NCBI GenBank assembly: GCA_009829735.1
Contig: CM020619.1
Location: 16,683,816 to 16,747,815 of the forward strand
DNA from: Pyropia yezoensis
Lineage: Eukaryota > Rhodophyta > Bangiophyceae > Bangiales > Bangiaceae
Direction: 5' to 3'
DNA: 64,000 nucleotides
Part shown: positions 1 to 9,559 of the stretch, in pieces
How positions within the stretch are numbered: position 1 is the first letter of the stretch
Layout of the letters: each line of letters starts with the position of its first letter
Notes under the pieces: model-generated
What the model saw: only the letters and a program-made list of their open reading frames with translations
Told to the model about the DNA's origin: nothing
Database searches by the model: none
Made by a program: the position numbers and the translations under genes

Positions 1-658
1 TGGATAGCGGCCACAGGGGCGGAGAGACGCGCGCAAACGCGGAGGGCAAAGCTGCCGGCGCCCTGGGCGGCGGCAGTGGCGGACTGCGGCCGCGCTCGTA
101 CCGGGCCGCCTGCAGCGGTAGCGATCTGCGGCGGTGTCACAGGGGGGGGGCTCGCTCGCGTGTGCGGTCTGCATCGATAGAGGTGTTAAAGGCCCCAGTT
201 GGACCGTCGACGCTGGAACGTGTGTGCATAAAATGCCTGGCGATTGCTCTCTTCCTCTCTGTTCGGGTGCACTGGCGTGTTCGAGAGTGGTCGGAAGAAC
301 ACAGTGTTTTTCCGACCACTCTCCAGGCGTGTCTGCGTGTGTCTGCAACTCCATTAAATTCGTTTGTGTCTGGAAAATTTCGTTGTTCCCCGAAACGTGC
401 TTCCGAGGTGTGCTCCCGGCACGCCTTTGGGTCCGACCAATGGGAGGGCTCCCTGCCAGTGCTTTCTGTCTGAGACACTTCCGGGCGCTGCCGTGAAGAT
501 GGGCCCTGACGGGGATGTTCGGCGCATTCCGCAAGAAGGGCACTCGTCTTCGCCCGCATGATCTGCCGTGTAGGCGAGACAGCCGTTCGAGCAGGCGTCC
601 ACGAGCTTGGTACGCAGCGTGACTGCGTTGCGGACCAGAGACGCGAGCATGGCTGGTG
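1..658. other. Gene-free stretch left of element A
   Basis: No reading frame here shows a recognisable domain; the open frames overlap on both strands and look like by-products of high GC. The stretch is the left host flank of LTR element A, because its last bases belong with the sequence that resumes after 4373. The only structure I see is the hairpin at 283-323. Confidence 0.6.
283..323. repeat. Perfect 13-bp inverted repeat (hairpin)
   Basis: GAGAGTGGTCGGA at 283-295 is exactly matched by its reverse complement at 311-323, leaving a 15-base loop. No gene context explains it. It could be a short foldback remnant or chance. Confidence 0.7.
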
Positions 659-663
659 TACGG

Positions 664-1132
664 TGTGGCAGTATTGACCCCCAGGTAAGGGGGCAACACG
701 TGCCATGCAAGGGGCGGCAGGCCACTAGCCTGACCCGTTCCTCCACCTGCATTTGGGACCATATTCCCTAAGTTTGGGATAGTTAGCTTAGTAGTAAATC
801 CAACTTGGATTTGGGGGTTTTCTGCATTTATCGTCTTGAATTTTCGTGTGGCCCGGTGGGCAGGTGCTGGGGTGGGAGATTCTGAGTGGCGAGATTCTGA
901 GTGGACCCTGGGGGGATAAGGGGAGGGACAGCGGGGCTTGGCCCTGCGTCCCCGTCCCGACCAAGAAACTGTTGGACCACACACCATCTTCTTGTTTGTC
1001 AGTGGGGGGATCGCCCCACAACAGGTATAGAGTGTGTGCGACTTGGACTTCTTCCGGTTCCCCCGACACGGGAGGCAGCCCTTGTACACCGCCCCAACTT
1101 GGGTGTCGCATGTGCGAGAGGTTTCTGCCACA
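664..1132 (+). repeat. Element A 5' LTR
   Basis: The LTR starts TGTGGCA and ends TGCCACA, a perfect 7-bp terminal inverted repeat with the canonical TG...CA ends. Near-identical copies lie at 3900-4368 (same strand) and 40479-40947 (opposite strand), each 469 bp. Confidence 0.93.
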
Positions 1133-1135
1133 TTG

Positions 1136-1150
1136 TGGTGGAGCAGCAGG
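1136..1150 (+). promoter_or_regulatory. Element A primer-binding site
   Basis: TGGTGGAGCAGCAGG begins three bases after the LTR. It starts with the TGG complementary to a tRNA 3' CCA end, and the identical 15-mer follows the unrelated LTR of element C at 52426. The implied tRNA would have a CTGCTCC 3' acceptor strand; I do not assign its identity. Confidence 0.8.
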
Positions 1151-1829
1151 AGACAGAGGTAAACTTTACCTCCGGGTGCACCCGGGTGTAGGGGGCCCTC
1201 TGTCTCAGAAGAACGGTGGTCTTGGACTGTGTCGTGTGGATCGCTATCCAATACGGCTGGATCGGACCTCCCGACGTTCGGGAAACTCTCCGGTGACGAC
1301 TTTACACCGGCGCCTTTGAATACTGGCCAGACACAGGGTGTACCTGGGGTCGCGGAGGTGCTAGGGGCACTCAAGCCAGCAGGGTCGTGGGTATCGGTGC
1401 GGGCGGTATGCCACCCCGACCAAGTCGGATGTTCACCTTGTGGGTCCTCCCCGGACCGGTGGTTCGCACTTCGGCCACCGGGTGGTATGCCCAAAGGGAA
1501 CGTCCCAAGGTGAGAGGACTGTCCCCGCGAGATCCACTCGGGTTGGATGCAACTTCGGCATGGAGCCGTCGCCAACTAGGCGGGTGGAGGACGGCGGACC
1601 TTCACTCGTCGGTGATGGGCTCGAGCTTGTGACAGGGGTCGTAGCAAATTGTTACCCCCGCCACCCTCAAAGAAAGTATCTTTGATCGGGAGCCAAGTTC
1701 GGCTATATCGACCAACATGAGGGACCAGTAGTAGCGGTCACCCGCAACGCGGGCGGGAGTAGCGACCCGAAGTCTGGAGAGGAGAAGCACCCAGCCAAGC
1801 CGGCTGCCTCTCCTCGACCCCATGTGAAC

Positions 1830-2081
1830 ATGGAAGATGTTCCACCCAGGTTGAGGGTTCGAGTTGAACGCCTCTTGGACCAATTTCACAAGTTATGACA
1901 TGAGGACACTAAAAGCCTCATGTTGAGGGTGCGTTGGTTCGGCTATAAGGCCAAAGATGACACGTGGAGGATCCTTCGGCTGAGAAGGTCCGGGCGAACT
2001 GCGCCCGGAATGATATCGATCATACCTGCCCTCCCTCAACGTGAGCGAAGGCCAAGTGACAGTACCAAGAGAGTGCTTTAG
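1830..2081 (+). pseudogene. Remnant of Ty3 pol C-terminus (chromodomain) in element A
   Basis: The plus-strand frame from 1830 reads a chromodomain-like segment: VERLLDQF, then LRVRWFGY, then DDTW. This matches the order and spacing of the element C pol C-terminus (LYLRVRCFGF...DDTWEP). One in-frame TGA lies between the two halves, close to 1896, and the frame ends with TAG at 2079-2081. Chromodomains at the end of integrase define Ty3 chromoviruses and usually steer integration to marked chromatin. Here it shows that A derives from a full gypsy element by deletion of gag and most of pol. It is unlikely to be functional. Confidence 0.7.
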
Positions 2082-2155
2082 GTCGAAGTGGTACGCGAAG
2101 CGGTTTATAACTACAGCCTTAACCCACACACTCTCACAACAAAGGCAGCGGCCAA

Positions 2156-3560
2156 CTAGGCACGCATGCTAGACTCCCCAACACCACGGCCCTCGCCCTC
2201 ACGTGGAGGCGATCGGCGAGACCCACGCCGATAACGGTCTCCACTCGTTGGAGGGGGCGCCGGCTCCAAGTCGGAACCGCCGCGCCCCTCACGGTCGCGC
2301 AAGCGGCGCCGACTGTGGCTACTCTTCTGCTTGGTCTTGCGCGCAAGTTTGCGACGCAGACGCCGGACAGACTCCGTCTCCGACGGGGTAGAAGACTCCG
2401 AGACGGAATAAGACAACTCGTCTTCCGATACGGAGAAAGACCGCCGTGAGTGACGGCGACGGCGGCGAGGAGGCGAGTATGCCCGGCTTGCCCGACGCTT
2501 GCCGCGCCCAAGTGGGGCCGGCTGAGGCACAATCGACCCAATACGAGCCGACTTGGTCGTCATGAACCCCGCTACTGACTCGCAACTTGCGGTCGCCACA
2601 ACAGTACGAACGCGCTCCTCAAGTTAAGGAGTCTCGGAAACTTGAAGGGTTGCAGCCGACGCGGCCAACCAGGAAATGGTGCGCACCAACGTGGTGATCA
2701 TCATCTCAGCGGTCAAGGGCATGGCCGGTAGTACTAACTTGGGGTAGACCGTAAGCAGGGTGGCCCCCAAGTTGGGGGACACCATGGTGGACGTCTCAAC
2801 AGCAACGCTTATCGGGATGTCCCCGTGCGGCTGGAATGAAACGGGAGGAAGCGGAGGGGCTCGCCGAGTTGGCGGAGCCCGTGGGTAACTGCGACCCTTA
2901 CTCGGGGCCCCCGCAGCGAGTTGAGTCATGTACTCATCGTGAGATGGCACGGCTATAACGATAGCCTTGTCCGGGGGAGGCGCGGTGTGGCGATCCACCC
3001 CCGGGGCATACGGGTAGTCCCCGATGCCCAACCCCTCTCGAAGTACCACACGGCCGTCGTGAAGTTCACGACCGACCCAGACGAACTGGCGAAGTGTGCT
3101 ATCGTCCTTGGGCCCGCGGGATGATCGGCGCAACTTGTCCTCGATGCTCTCCCACTCGATGAGTTTATGGAGGCGCAGCATCACCTCGAGTAAAGTGAGC
3201 TGTCCCGATGAGCACCCCTCAGCAACTGGCTGAGGGGTGAGCTGTTCCAAACCTTGGATAAGCCAGGAGGATAGATGCCAGAGCACTCCCCGCCGCTGGA
3301 CACAAGACACACAGGTCGACATGACCTCGAGGAGCCACTGGGTTTCCAACATGGCAAACACCAGGTGGTCCGGGCTAGCCGTCAACATGACGGAGCCGAA
3401 GTGGTCGAGCACCCTTGGTAGTAGCTCCGGGTGACGCGGGCATACCATTCCCCGGAGCGACCGCGGGGCCCCCGCCGGATGTCCCGGCGGGCGCCACATC
3501 GCAGGATGTATCCTCCATCCGTTCATCCAGGGAGTCAGACCCCAACCCCTGAGTCACCAT
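2156..3560 (-). pseudogene. Antisense gene of element A
   Basis: This gene lies opposite to the LTR orientation, between the chromodomain remnant and the 3' LTR. The best start is the ATG at 3560-3558, matching the start in element B (A/V-T, then DERMEDTS and APAGTSGGG). The frame changes near 3430-3480, then runs through a core with DHFGSV, WLLEV and QRRGVLWHL to a TAA at 2624-2626. Beyond that TAA the same frame stays open to 2156 and encodes an Arg/Ser-rich basic tail with clusters of RRRRR and SVSEDE type. Relative to element B about 190 codons are missing in the middle. I recognise no known domain. The family recurs antisense in elements B, C, D and E. The basic RS-rich tail suggests nucleic-acid binding, which is inference. 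Confidence 0.7.
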
Positions 3561-3886
3561 GGCTGTCCCCAAGTTAGGGAGATACAACGCGGCTACAGCT
3601 GCACGAGACCCACCTCCAGTTGATAAGGGGCTCGGATCGCGGGTTGATGGGTGGCCTCCTCAGCGTGGGGCGGCCCAGGGTAAGGTGAAGAGGATGGGTT
3701 GGTGGTGGTGAAGTGAGTACCGGGGAGAGCAAGCTGCCAAGTGGGTAAGCTTGACGAAAGGGGCGGTCAACGCGACCGCGTCCACATCCGCGTTACGTAC
3801 TCGAGGGGGGACAGCAAGTCGCACCCCCAACGCGGAGACGTGCGTATCTACGCCCCCTTGCAGGGCCGACCGGGTCGGTCGGAACT

Positions 3887-3899
3887 GAGGAGAGGGGAG
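3887..3899 (+). promoter_or_regulatory. Element A polypurine tract
   Basis: An uninterrupted purine run (GAGGAGAGGGGAG) ends exactly where the 3' LTR begins, as expected for the plus-strand primer of reverse transcription. It confirms the plus orientation and therefore that the long ORFs inside are antisense. Confidence 0.8.
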
Positions 3900-4368
3900 T
3901 GTGGCAGTATTGACCCCCAGGTAGGGGGGCAACACGTGCCATACAAGGGGCGGCAGGCCACTAGCCTGACCCGTTCCTCCCCCTGCATTTGGGACCATAT
4001 TTCCTAAGTTTGGGATAGTTAGCTTAGTAGTAAATCCAACTTGGATTTTAGGGTTTTCTGCATTTATCGTCTTGAATTTTCGTGTGGCCCGGTGGGCAGG
4101 TGATGGGGTGGGAGATTCTGAGTGGCGAGATTCTGAGTGGACCCTGGGGGGATAAGGGGAGAGACAGCGGGGCTTGGCCCTGCGTCCCCGTCCCGACCAA
4201 GAAACTGTTGGACCACACACCATCTTCTTGTTTGTCAGTAGGGGGATCGCCTCACAACAGGGATAGAGTGTGTGCGACTTGGACTTCTTCCGGTTCCCCC
4301 GACACGGGAGGCAGCCCTTGTACACCGCCCCAACTTGGGCGTCGCGTGTGCGAGAGGTTTTTGCCTAA
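3900..4368 (+). repeat. Element A 3' LTR
   Basis: This copy is exactly as long as LTR1 (469 bp) and starts TGTGGCA. Its last bases are mutated to TGCCTAA instead of TGCCACA, but the TACGG duplication follows immediately, so the end is placed with confidence. Confidence 0.92.
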
Positions 4369-4373
4369 TACGG

Positions 4374-6002
4374 CTGGCCAGGTCTTGGCGCTGTCGTAGG
4401 AGTGCTGCCGTAGCCTCTCGCACAAACTCGAATTAAGCGCGGGTAGTGTAGAACACAATGTCTCTGATAATTGCAATGAAAACCGCCGTGGTCACGTGCA
4501 CCTCATTGACAGCAACAGTCTGGCGGACAGGCACTCTTGTCACGTCAACAGCTTGCTAAGAGTTTAGTTCGCTTTGACCCTCAACAATATCGCGAACATC
4601 TCCAGCGTCACGTTCTGCGTTCGGCAGCCAAACGCCGTCGTCGACATCTGATGTTGGTGCAGACGCCGGCGTAGTATCGACGTCGGGGATGGACCTCAGG
4701 CTGTTTCCTGCTCTCAGAGGGCTTGCGCTTTCGCCACGGTTGACGTCTGGTAGATCGCTTGACTGATCACTCGTCGAATCTTTGTCCAAGGGGGCGCGCT
4801 TACTTGAGCGATGACGTTAAAATATTGCGGCTGACACCACCTTTCCACGACATTGTGCGCACGTGCACGAGCGCGCGGGGCGGTGGAGGTCCGCAGAGGT
4901 GGGGGGGGGGGGAGGTGGGGCGGGAGGGAGAGGGGGGTTGGGTAGCGAGGGGGGGCGTCCGGGGGGGGGCGGGGGAGGGTGCGGGCGGTTACAGGGTGGG
5001 GATGGCTGGAGGGGGTGTTCAGGGGATGGGGGGGGGGGAGGAAGACGCTCGCGCAGTTGGGGCGGAGGGGGGGCGCGTCGAGGGGATCGGGTGGCAGGGG
5101 GGGGCGGTGCTTCCTCGCCGTCCGAATCTCCGCTTGAAGAGACAGGGGGGGTACCAAAACGACGAGCGTCCATGGCGACGCCAGGACCGCGTGCCGTGTG
5201 TGAGGGACTTGGGTGAAGGGAGGGATGGGCAGGTTCGGGGATCGGAGGCACCTGTTATATAGTGGTCGGGACGGACCTGTTCTTCGCGGGCGCGGCTGGT
5301 ATCCCAGGGCAGCAGCACCGCTCGTGCTCCAGAGCTTTCTAGAAGGAACCCGGATGCATCGTTGTCAGGCTCTCGCGAGTTCCACCGTGGGGCCCTCTCG
5401 GGGCCTTCGTGTGAGCTGGTGGAAGCTGAACGAAGTAACACGCCGGGTGCAGCAGTTATGGGCTGTGGCGGCCGCTCCCCGCCCTCCAGCTCCCCTCCAC
5501 TTCTGCCAGGCAGCCAGCGCGGCGTAACTGAGCGAATCCCAGAAGAGCCCCTCTCACATTCCTTTTGCTGGTCTTCGGGGATGGAGAGTCGTGCGACCGT
5601 GGAGGTGCAAGGGAATCTGGGGGGGAGGGAAGGCAGCGGCGGGGGGGGGGAACGGGCGGAGGCGGCGGGCGGCGGAGGGGAGGGGAGGATGTGGGGTGGG
5701 GTGGGGTGGGAAGGGGGAAGGGGGGAGCAAGCGGGAGCTAGGGGGGAAGGGGAGGCACCAGGGGCGGGGGAGGGGGGGAGGTGAGGAGGCGGCAGGGGGG
5801 CGGGCGGGAGGGGAGGACATGGGGTGCGGAGGGGGGGGGAGGAGCAGGCGGGGCGGGTGAAGGCAGGGGAGCGGGCGGCGGGGGGGGGGGGGTGAGCGGG
5901 GGGTGGGGCGGGTCAGATTCCGAGCGTTCATGGCTGGTGGCGACGAGATCCTTCTACACTCGGCTTCAGGCGAGGTGCCAAAATTCTGCACTGACCGGGA
6001 AC
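4374..6002. other. Gene-free, G-rich polypurine region
   Basis: No convincing gene. The plus strand carries long purine tracts with many G runs at about 4866-5140 and 5590-5900. The proline-rich open frames on the minus strand are translations of these tracts. Such DNA can form G-quadruplexes on the plus strand and triplexes. Confidence 0.6.
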
Positions 6003-6057
6003 CGCGATATCGCGCTCTGTTGCGCGATTTCGCGTTTATCTGAGCGCGATATCGCGC
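6003..6057. repeat. Cluster of GCGATATCGC palindromes
   Basis: Two copies of the palindrome GCGATATCGC (about 6004 and 6045) flank a related GCGCGATTTCGCG motif, all within 55 bases and about 220 bases outside the left inverted repeat of the KDZ block. This looks like a protein-binding cluster, but no binding protein can be named. Confidence 0.6.
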
Positions 6058-6275
6058 TTTTGATCCCGTAGGGCTCGGCGGCGGAGTCGAGGTGGCCGTG
6101 CACGGAGACGACGGCGGCGGCAAAGCTGTCGGCCCGCCGCGGCGGCCGACGCCGGCGTAGCCACTCCATGCGCAGCCACAACTTCCGAGTGGACCCGCCG
6201 CCGTCGTCGGTGCATCAGCCACTTTGGTGGCGGCAGTCGCCGCCACGGCATCCTGGGCGACCGTAAAGAAATCGG

Positions 6276-6323
6276 GCGAAGCAGCTCTCACACATATTCG
6301 TGTGAACACTGACTGAGGAACCT
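6276..6323. repeat. Left inverted repeat of the KDZ block
   Basis: About 48 bases match, in inverted orientation, 21777-21824 with roughly six mismatches. The core is itself palindromic (TCACAC, six bases, GTGTGA). The pair encloses the KDZ transposase, PIF1 helicase and orphan genes and may mark the ends or subterminal repeats of a DNA transposon. I find no clear target duplication. Confidence 0.65.
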
Positions 6324-6678
6324 ATCTGACCAATCAGATGAGCCCCACCCCCCCCCCCCGAACCGACGCTACACGGCCGCGATACCAGACACCGTTCCCA
6401 GACATGTCGCTGTCCGAGCCCGAAATACCCATACAGCCACGAAAACGACCGTGTCCGACGCCAGACACGGCGACCGACATGGTGTACGCACGGCCCCTAG
6501 CGAGAGCCCATGACAGTCACGAACGACGAAACGTCAGGGAGATACGAAGATCGCAGGACAACACGATGCCCCAGATAACTCCAATTGGCCAATCAGGCGC
6601 CATTACGTGTGCTGGACAGGTCCACTCAACAACGCTCAGAGCCCTGAACCCAGGGGCCCAGGGGGGCCCTGCTCCAAG

Positions 6679-7107
6679 CCGCACGATCTGGCGCCATTTT
6701 TCGTCGTCCATTTGATTTTTGTATTTATGCGCGACCGCGACGGGGGCTGGGCGGGCTCCCCCCCCCCGGCCCCCGCTGAGGGGGCCTGAATGGGGGGGGG
6801 GGCGGTCGCCGCCGGGGCTGGCGCCGCCTCCCCCCCCCCTCCAGCGGGGCCTGGGGGGGGGGTGCGGCAGCCGCACGATCTGGCGCCTTTTTTCGTCGTC
6901 CATTTGTTTTTTGTATTTATGCGCGACCGCGGCTGGGGCTGGGCGGGCTCCCCTCCCCCCCCCCCGTGGGGGGCTCTGGACGGGGGGGGGGGCGGTCGCC
7001 ACCCGGGACCCCCCCCGACTCCACCGGGGCCTGGGGGGGCGGTGCGGCAGCCGCACGATCTGGCGCCTTTTTTCGTGCTTCATTTGCTTTTTGTATTTAC
7101 GCGGGTT
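6679..7107 (+). repeat. Three diverged tandem copies of a ~180-190-bp unit
   Basis: The motif CCGCACGATCTGGCGCC recurs at 6679, 6871 and 7051, each followed by a T-rich stretch and GTATTTA(T/C)GCG, with C/G runs between copies. The array lies just upstream of the KDZ gene and could include its promoter. The copies differ mainly in the length of the homopolymer runs. Confidence 0.8.
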
Positions 7108-9559
7108 TACAAGTCTAGTTTGTTTTGTTCCATATCGTAGGTTTAGTTTTGCGCCAGTTCAGCTGCGATTCATAATTCTTTTCGTTGGTCTTTCCCGTGC
7201 CCCCGATCGGACACGGAGGTACCACGTACGGTTCCTCGCCGCGCCGTTTCCTTCGCCACCACCGTCTTTGCGATGCACGGGCTGCCCGTCGCTTTTGAAT
7301 GGCGCGTCATTCTGGCCGTTCGCAGTGTGGCACGTGTTCGCCGACTTCTTTTATCGCTCCTGTGGCGGTTTGCTTATGACGGTGCCGCGGCTGTGGCAGC
7401 GGTATGGACGATGATTAGGAGCATCCTGAGCAGTCGCCTTTGGCCTCGTCTGCCTTTAATCATCCTGTCGTGGTTCCGGTCGGTGGCAATGTCATCCCAT
7501 CGCAACGAGGTCCGCTCGAACTCGGCGGCGTGCAGCAGTCCGGGCTTGGATCTGTTGTTCAGTCAGCTGCGTATGGAGACGAGTGTATGCCCGCCCTTCC
7601 TGGGTGGAGCGTAACCGCCGGGCACGTCGCGGCCCCCGAGTCCCGACGACGCAGCGGCGCTATCCCGACGTTTGCTCCTGCACCGAAGAGGGCACGTCGG
7701 CCGTCTGTGGCGGGCGCGCCGCGGAGATTGGCACCTGCGGGCTCTATCTCGGACGTAGAAGACGGAGGCGCTCATTGTGGACCTCCGTTTGACCGGCCAC
7801 TGGAACCACGTGCCGCTGCGCCGTGCCGTCGTCGGCACCAACCTGGCCAAGCATCTCCTTCCAGCGACGGCATGCTGCCAGTTCTGGTCGCCTGCGTGCT
7901 GCGATGCTGCGGTTTTCCTTCCTCCACGCCAGTCAGTGAGACCATGTGCCCCGTCACGGCAACCATCGTGGGCGATCCCAACTCTCGGTCGCGAGCGATC
8001 GCGTTACGCTTTGGGGGCGCCAAGCGGGACGCTGTCTTGTGGGTCTAACCGCAGGGGGGCATTATGTGCTCGTGCTTAAATGGGACGCAGAATGCAGTAC
8101 TCCTATCAGTGTCGTCTCGGAGAACGGATTGCAAGCACACCGCTGCCCTACTGCGAAGCCTCGTCGCCTCTGGCGTGTCCGTCGGTCGTTTCGCTCAGCG
8201 GATGCGTTTGGGGATCAACGCGGCCGACTTTGCGGCTGCACGTCAGTACGGCCCTTCTGTTGTTTGGACCGTGCTGTATCAGACCGTCTTCTTCCTCGTG
8301 ACGTTCAGCGCGGGAAATTTGGCAGCCTGTGTCGCCCCTGGGTGCCGGCGGTTCCAAGGAAGGTGCGGCCACGTCAGGGTTGCACGTCCTTTAAACTCTG
8401 AGTTCAAAGCGCAGGCCGCGGCTGATGCCCTGGCAAATCCACGCCCGCCGGAGGGGCCCAACGAGGTTCCTGCTTCCAACGAGCGCGCTACCTTCATTAT
8501 TTCACCCGATGAGGACCAAGGCGTTGGGAAGCTCCCCTGTGATACGGCCCGCGACAAAGGTGACTCCCAATTGCATCAGACCTCTAGGAGAGTCCCGCGC
8601 AACATGCTTTCATGTGTGGGAGAGACGGAGGACTGTGCTGCGTGGGCTCGGACGGCCGACCTTCGCCGGGTCTTGTACGATCGCGCCTCGTGTGGACGGG
8701 ATGGGCAGTCGGGTCACTGGAAGCTTATGGGCCAGCTGTTGGCATCTCTCAAGCGGCGGGGACTTGCGCGAGACGTCATGGAGGTCCTCGCGGAAGGACG
8801 CTGCGGCTCCTGTGGGACGAAGCGACAAGAGTGGCAGCAGCTTGTGCGGAAACCGGCCAATCTCTACACAGATCACCCCACTGCGCCTGTTCTTCACGTA
8901 CGTCCTTTGCCGGTCTCATTGTGCAGCAGTGGGATACTATTGAACGCATTGAATGCTGTGATCGATCCCCGTTCACGTTCCTGGCAATCTGTCTGACCAC
9001 GCAAGTGACTCGCTCTGTTCTCTGGGTCTGGATGTGGCCTGGTGTTGCTGTCACTGGTTGTGGTGGGGAAGTGGCGGTGCGAGCTTGAGACGTGCAAGCG
9101 AATGGTCGAGTATGATGGCACGGCGGACGGCCTCTTCAACATGCGCCGGCGCACCTCAAATCAGCGATGGCTCTTGTTTTCTCGGAGTCTGTTGGATCAG
9201 CTCTTCTCTTACATCATCATGTCCCGGTCGACGTACACGGCCGCTACTCGCCACCTGACTGGCACCGTGCAGTGCTTCAACCTACGGCGTCAAGACGTAG
9301 TCAAGCTGGGAACATCCATGCTGCGCATCTTCCTTATCCCTCCAGAGACCGCACGGTGCCCTATATGCGGCCCTAACCCTGATTTCAATATAATCGACGG
9401 GCAGGCGCTTGGATGCAGTGATCCTGAGGACGCTGAGCCGCACCGTCACGACGTCGAGTGTCCCGTTCTGGATATCCCTGCAACAAAGCTCTGCGTTGTT
9501 GAGGACGCGGGCTTGCGTGCGTGCATCAACAAGATACTGCGATCGTCCACGATGCTGAC

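Larger units (their letters stand above)
659..4373 (+). mobile_element. LTR element A, internally deleted Ty3-type retrotransposon with target duplication
   Basis: Two direct 469-bp LTRs (664-1132 and 3900-4368) flank a ~2.8-kb interior. The five bases TACGG occur immediately before the first LTR (659-663) and immediately after the second (4369-4373), the target-site duplication expected of integrase-mediated insertion. A primer-binding site follows LTR1 and a purine tract precedes LTR2, which fixes the orientation as plus. The interior keeps only a chromodomain remnant of pol plus an antisense gene. Gag, protease, RT and most of integrase are missing, so the element would be non-autonomous. 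By eye the LTRs differ at roughly 16 of 469 positions, so the insertion is not very recent. Confidence 0.9.

Noticed and set aside
4714-5860. Proline-rich and glycine-rich open frames in G-rich tracts
   Set aside because: Translations of homopolymer and dinucleotide runs with no domain and equally long antisense partners.
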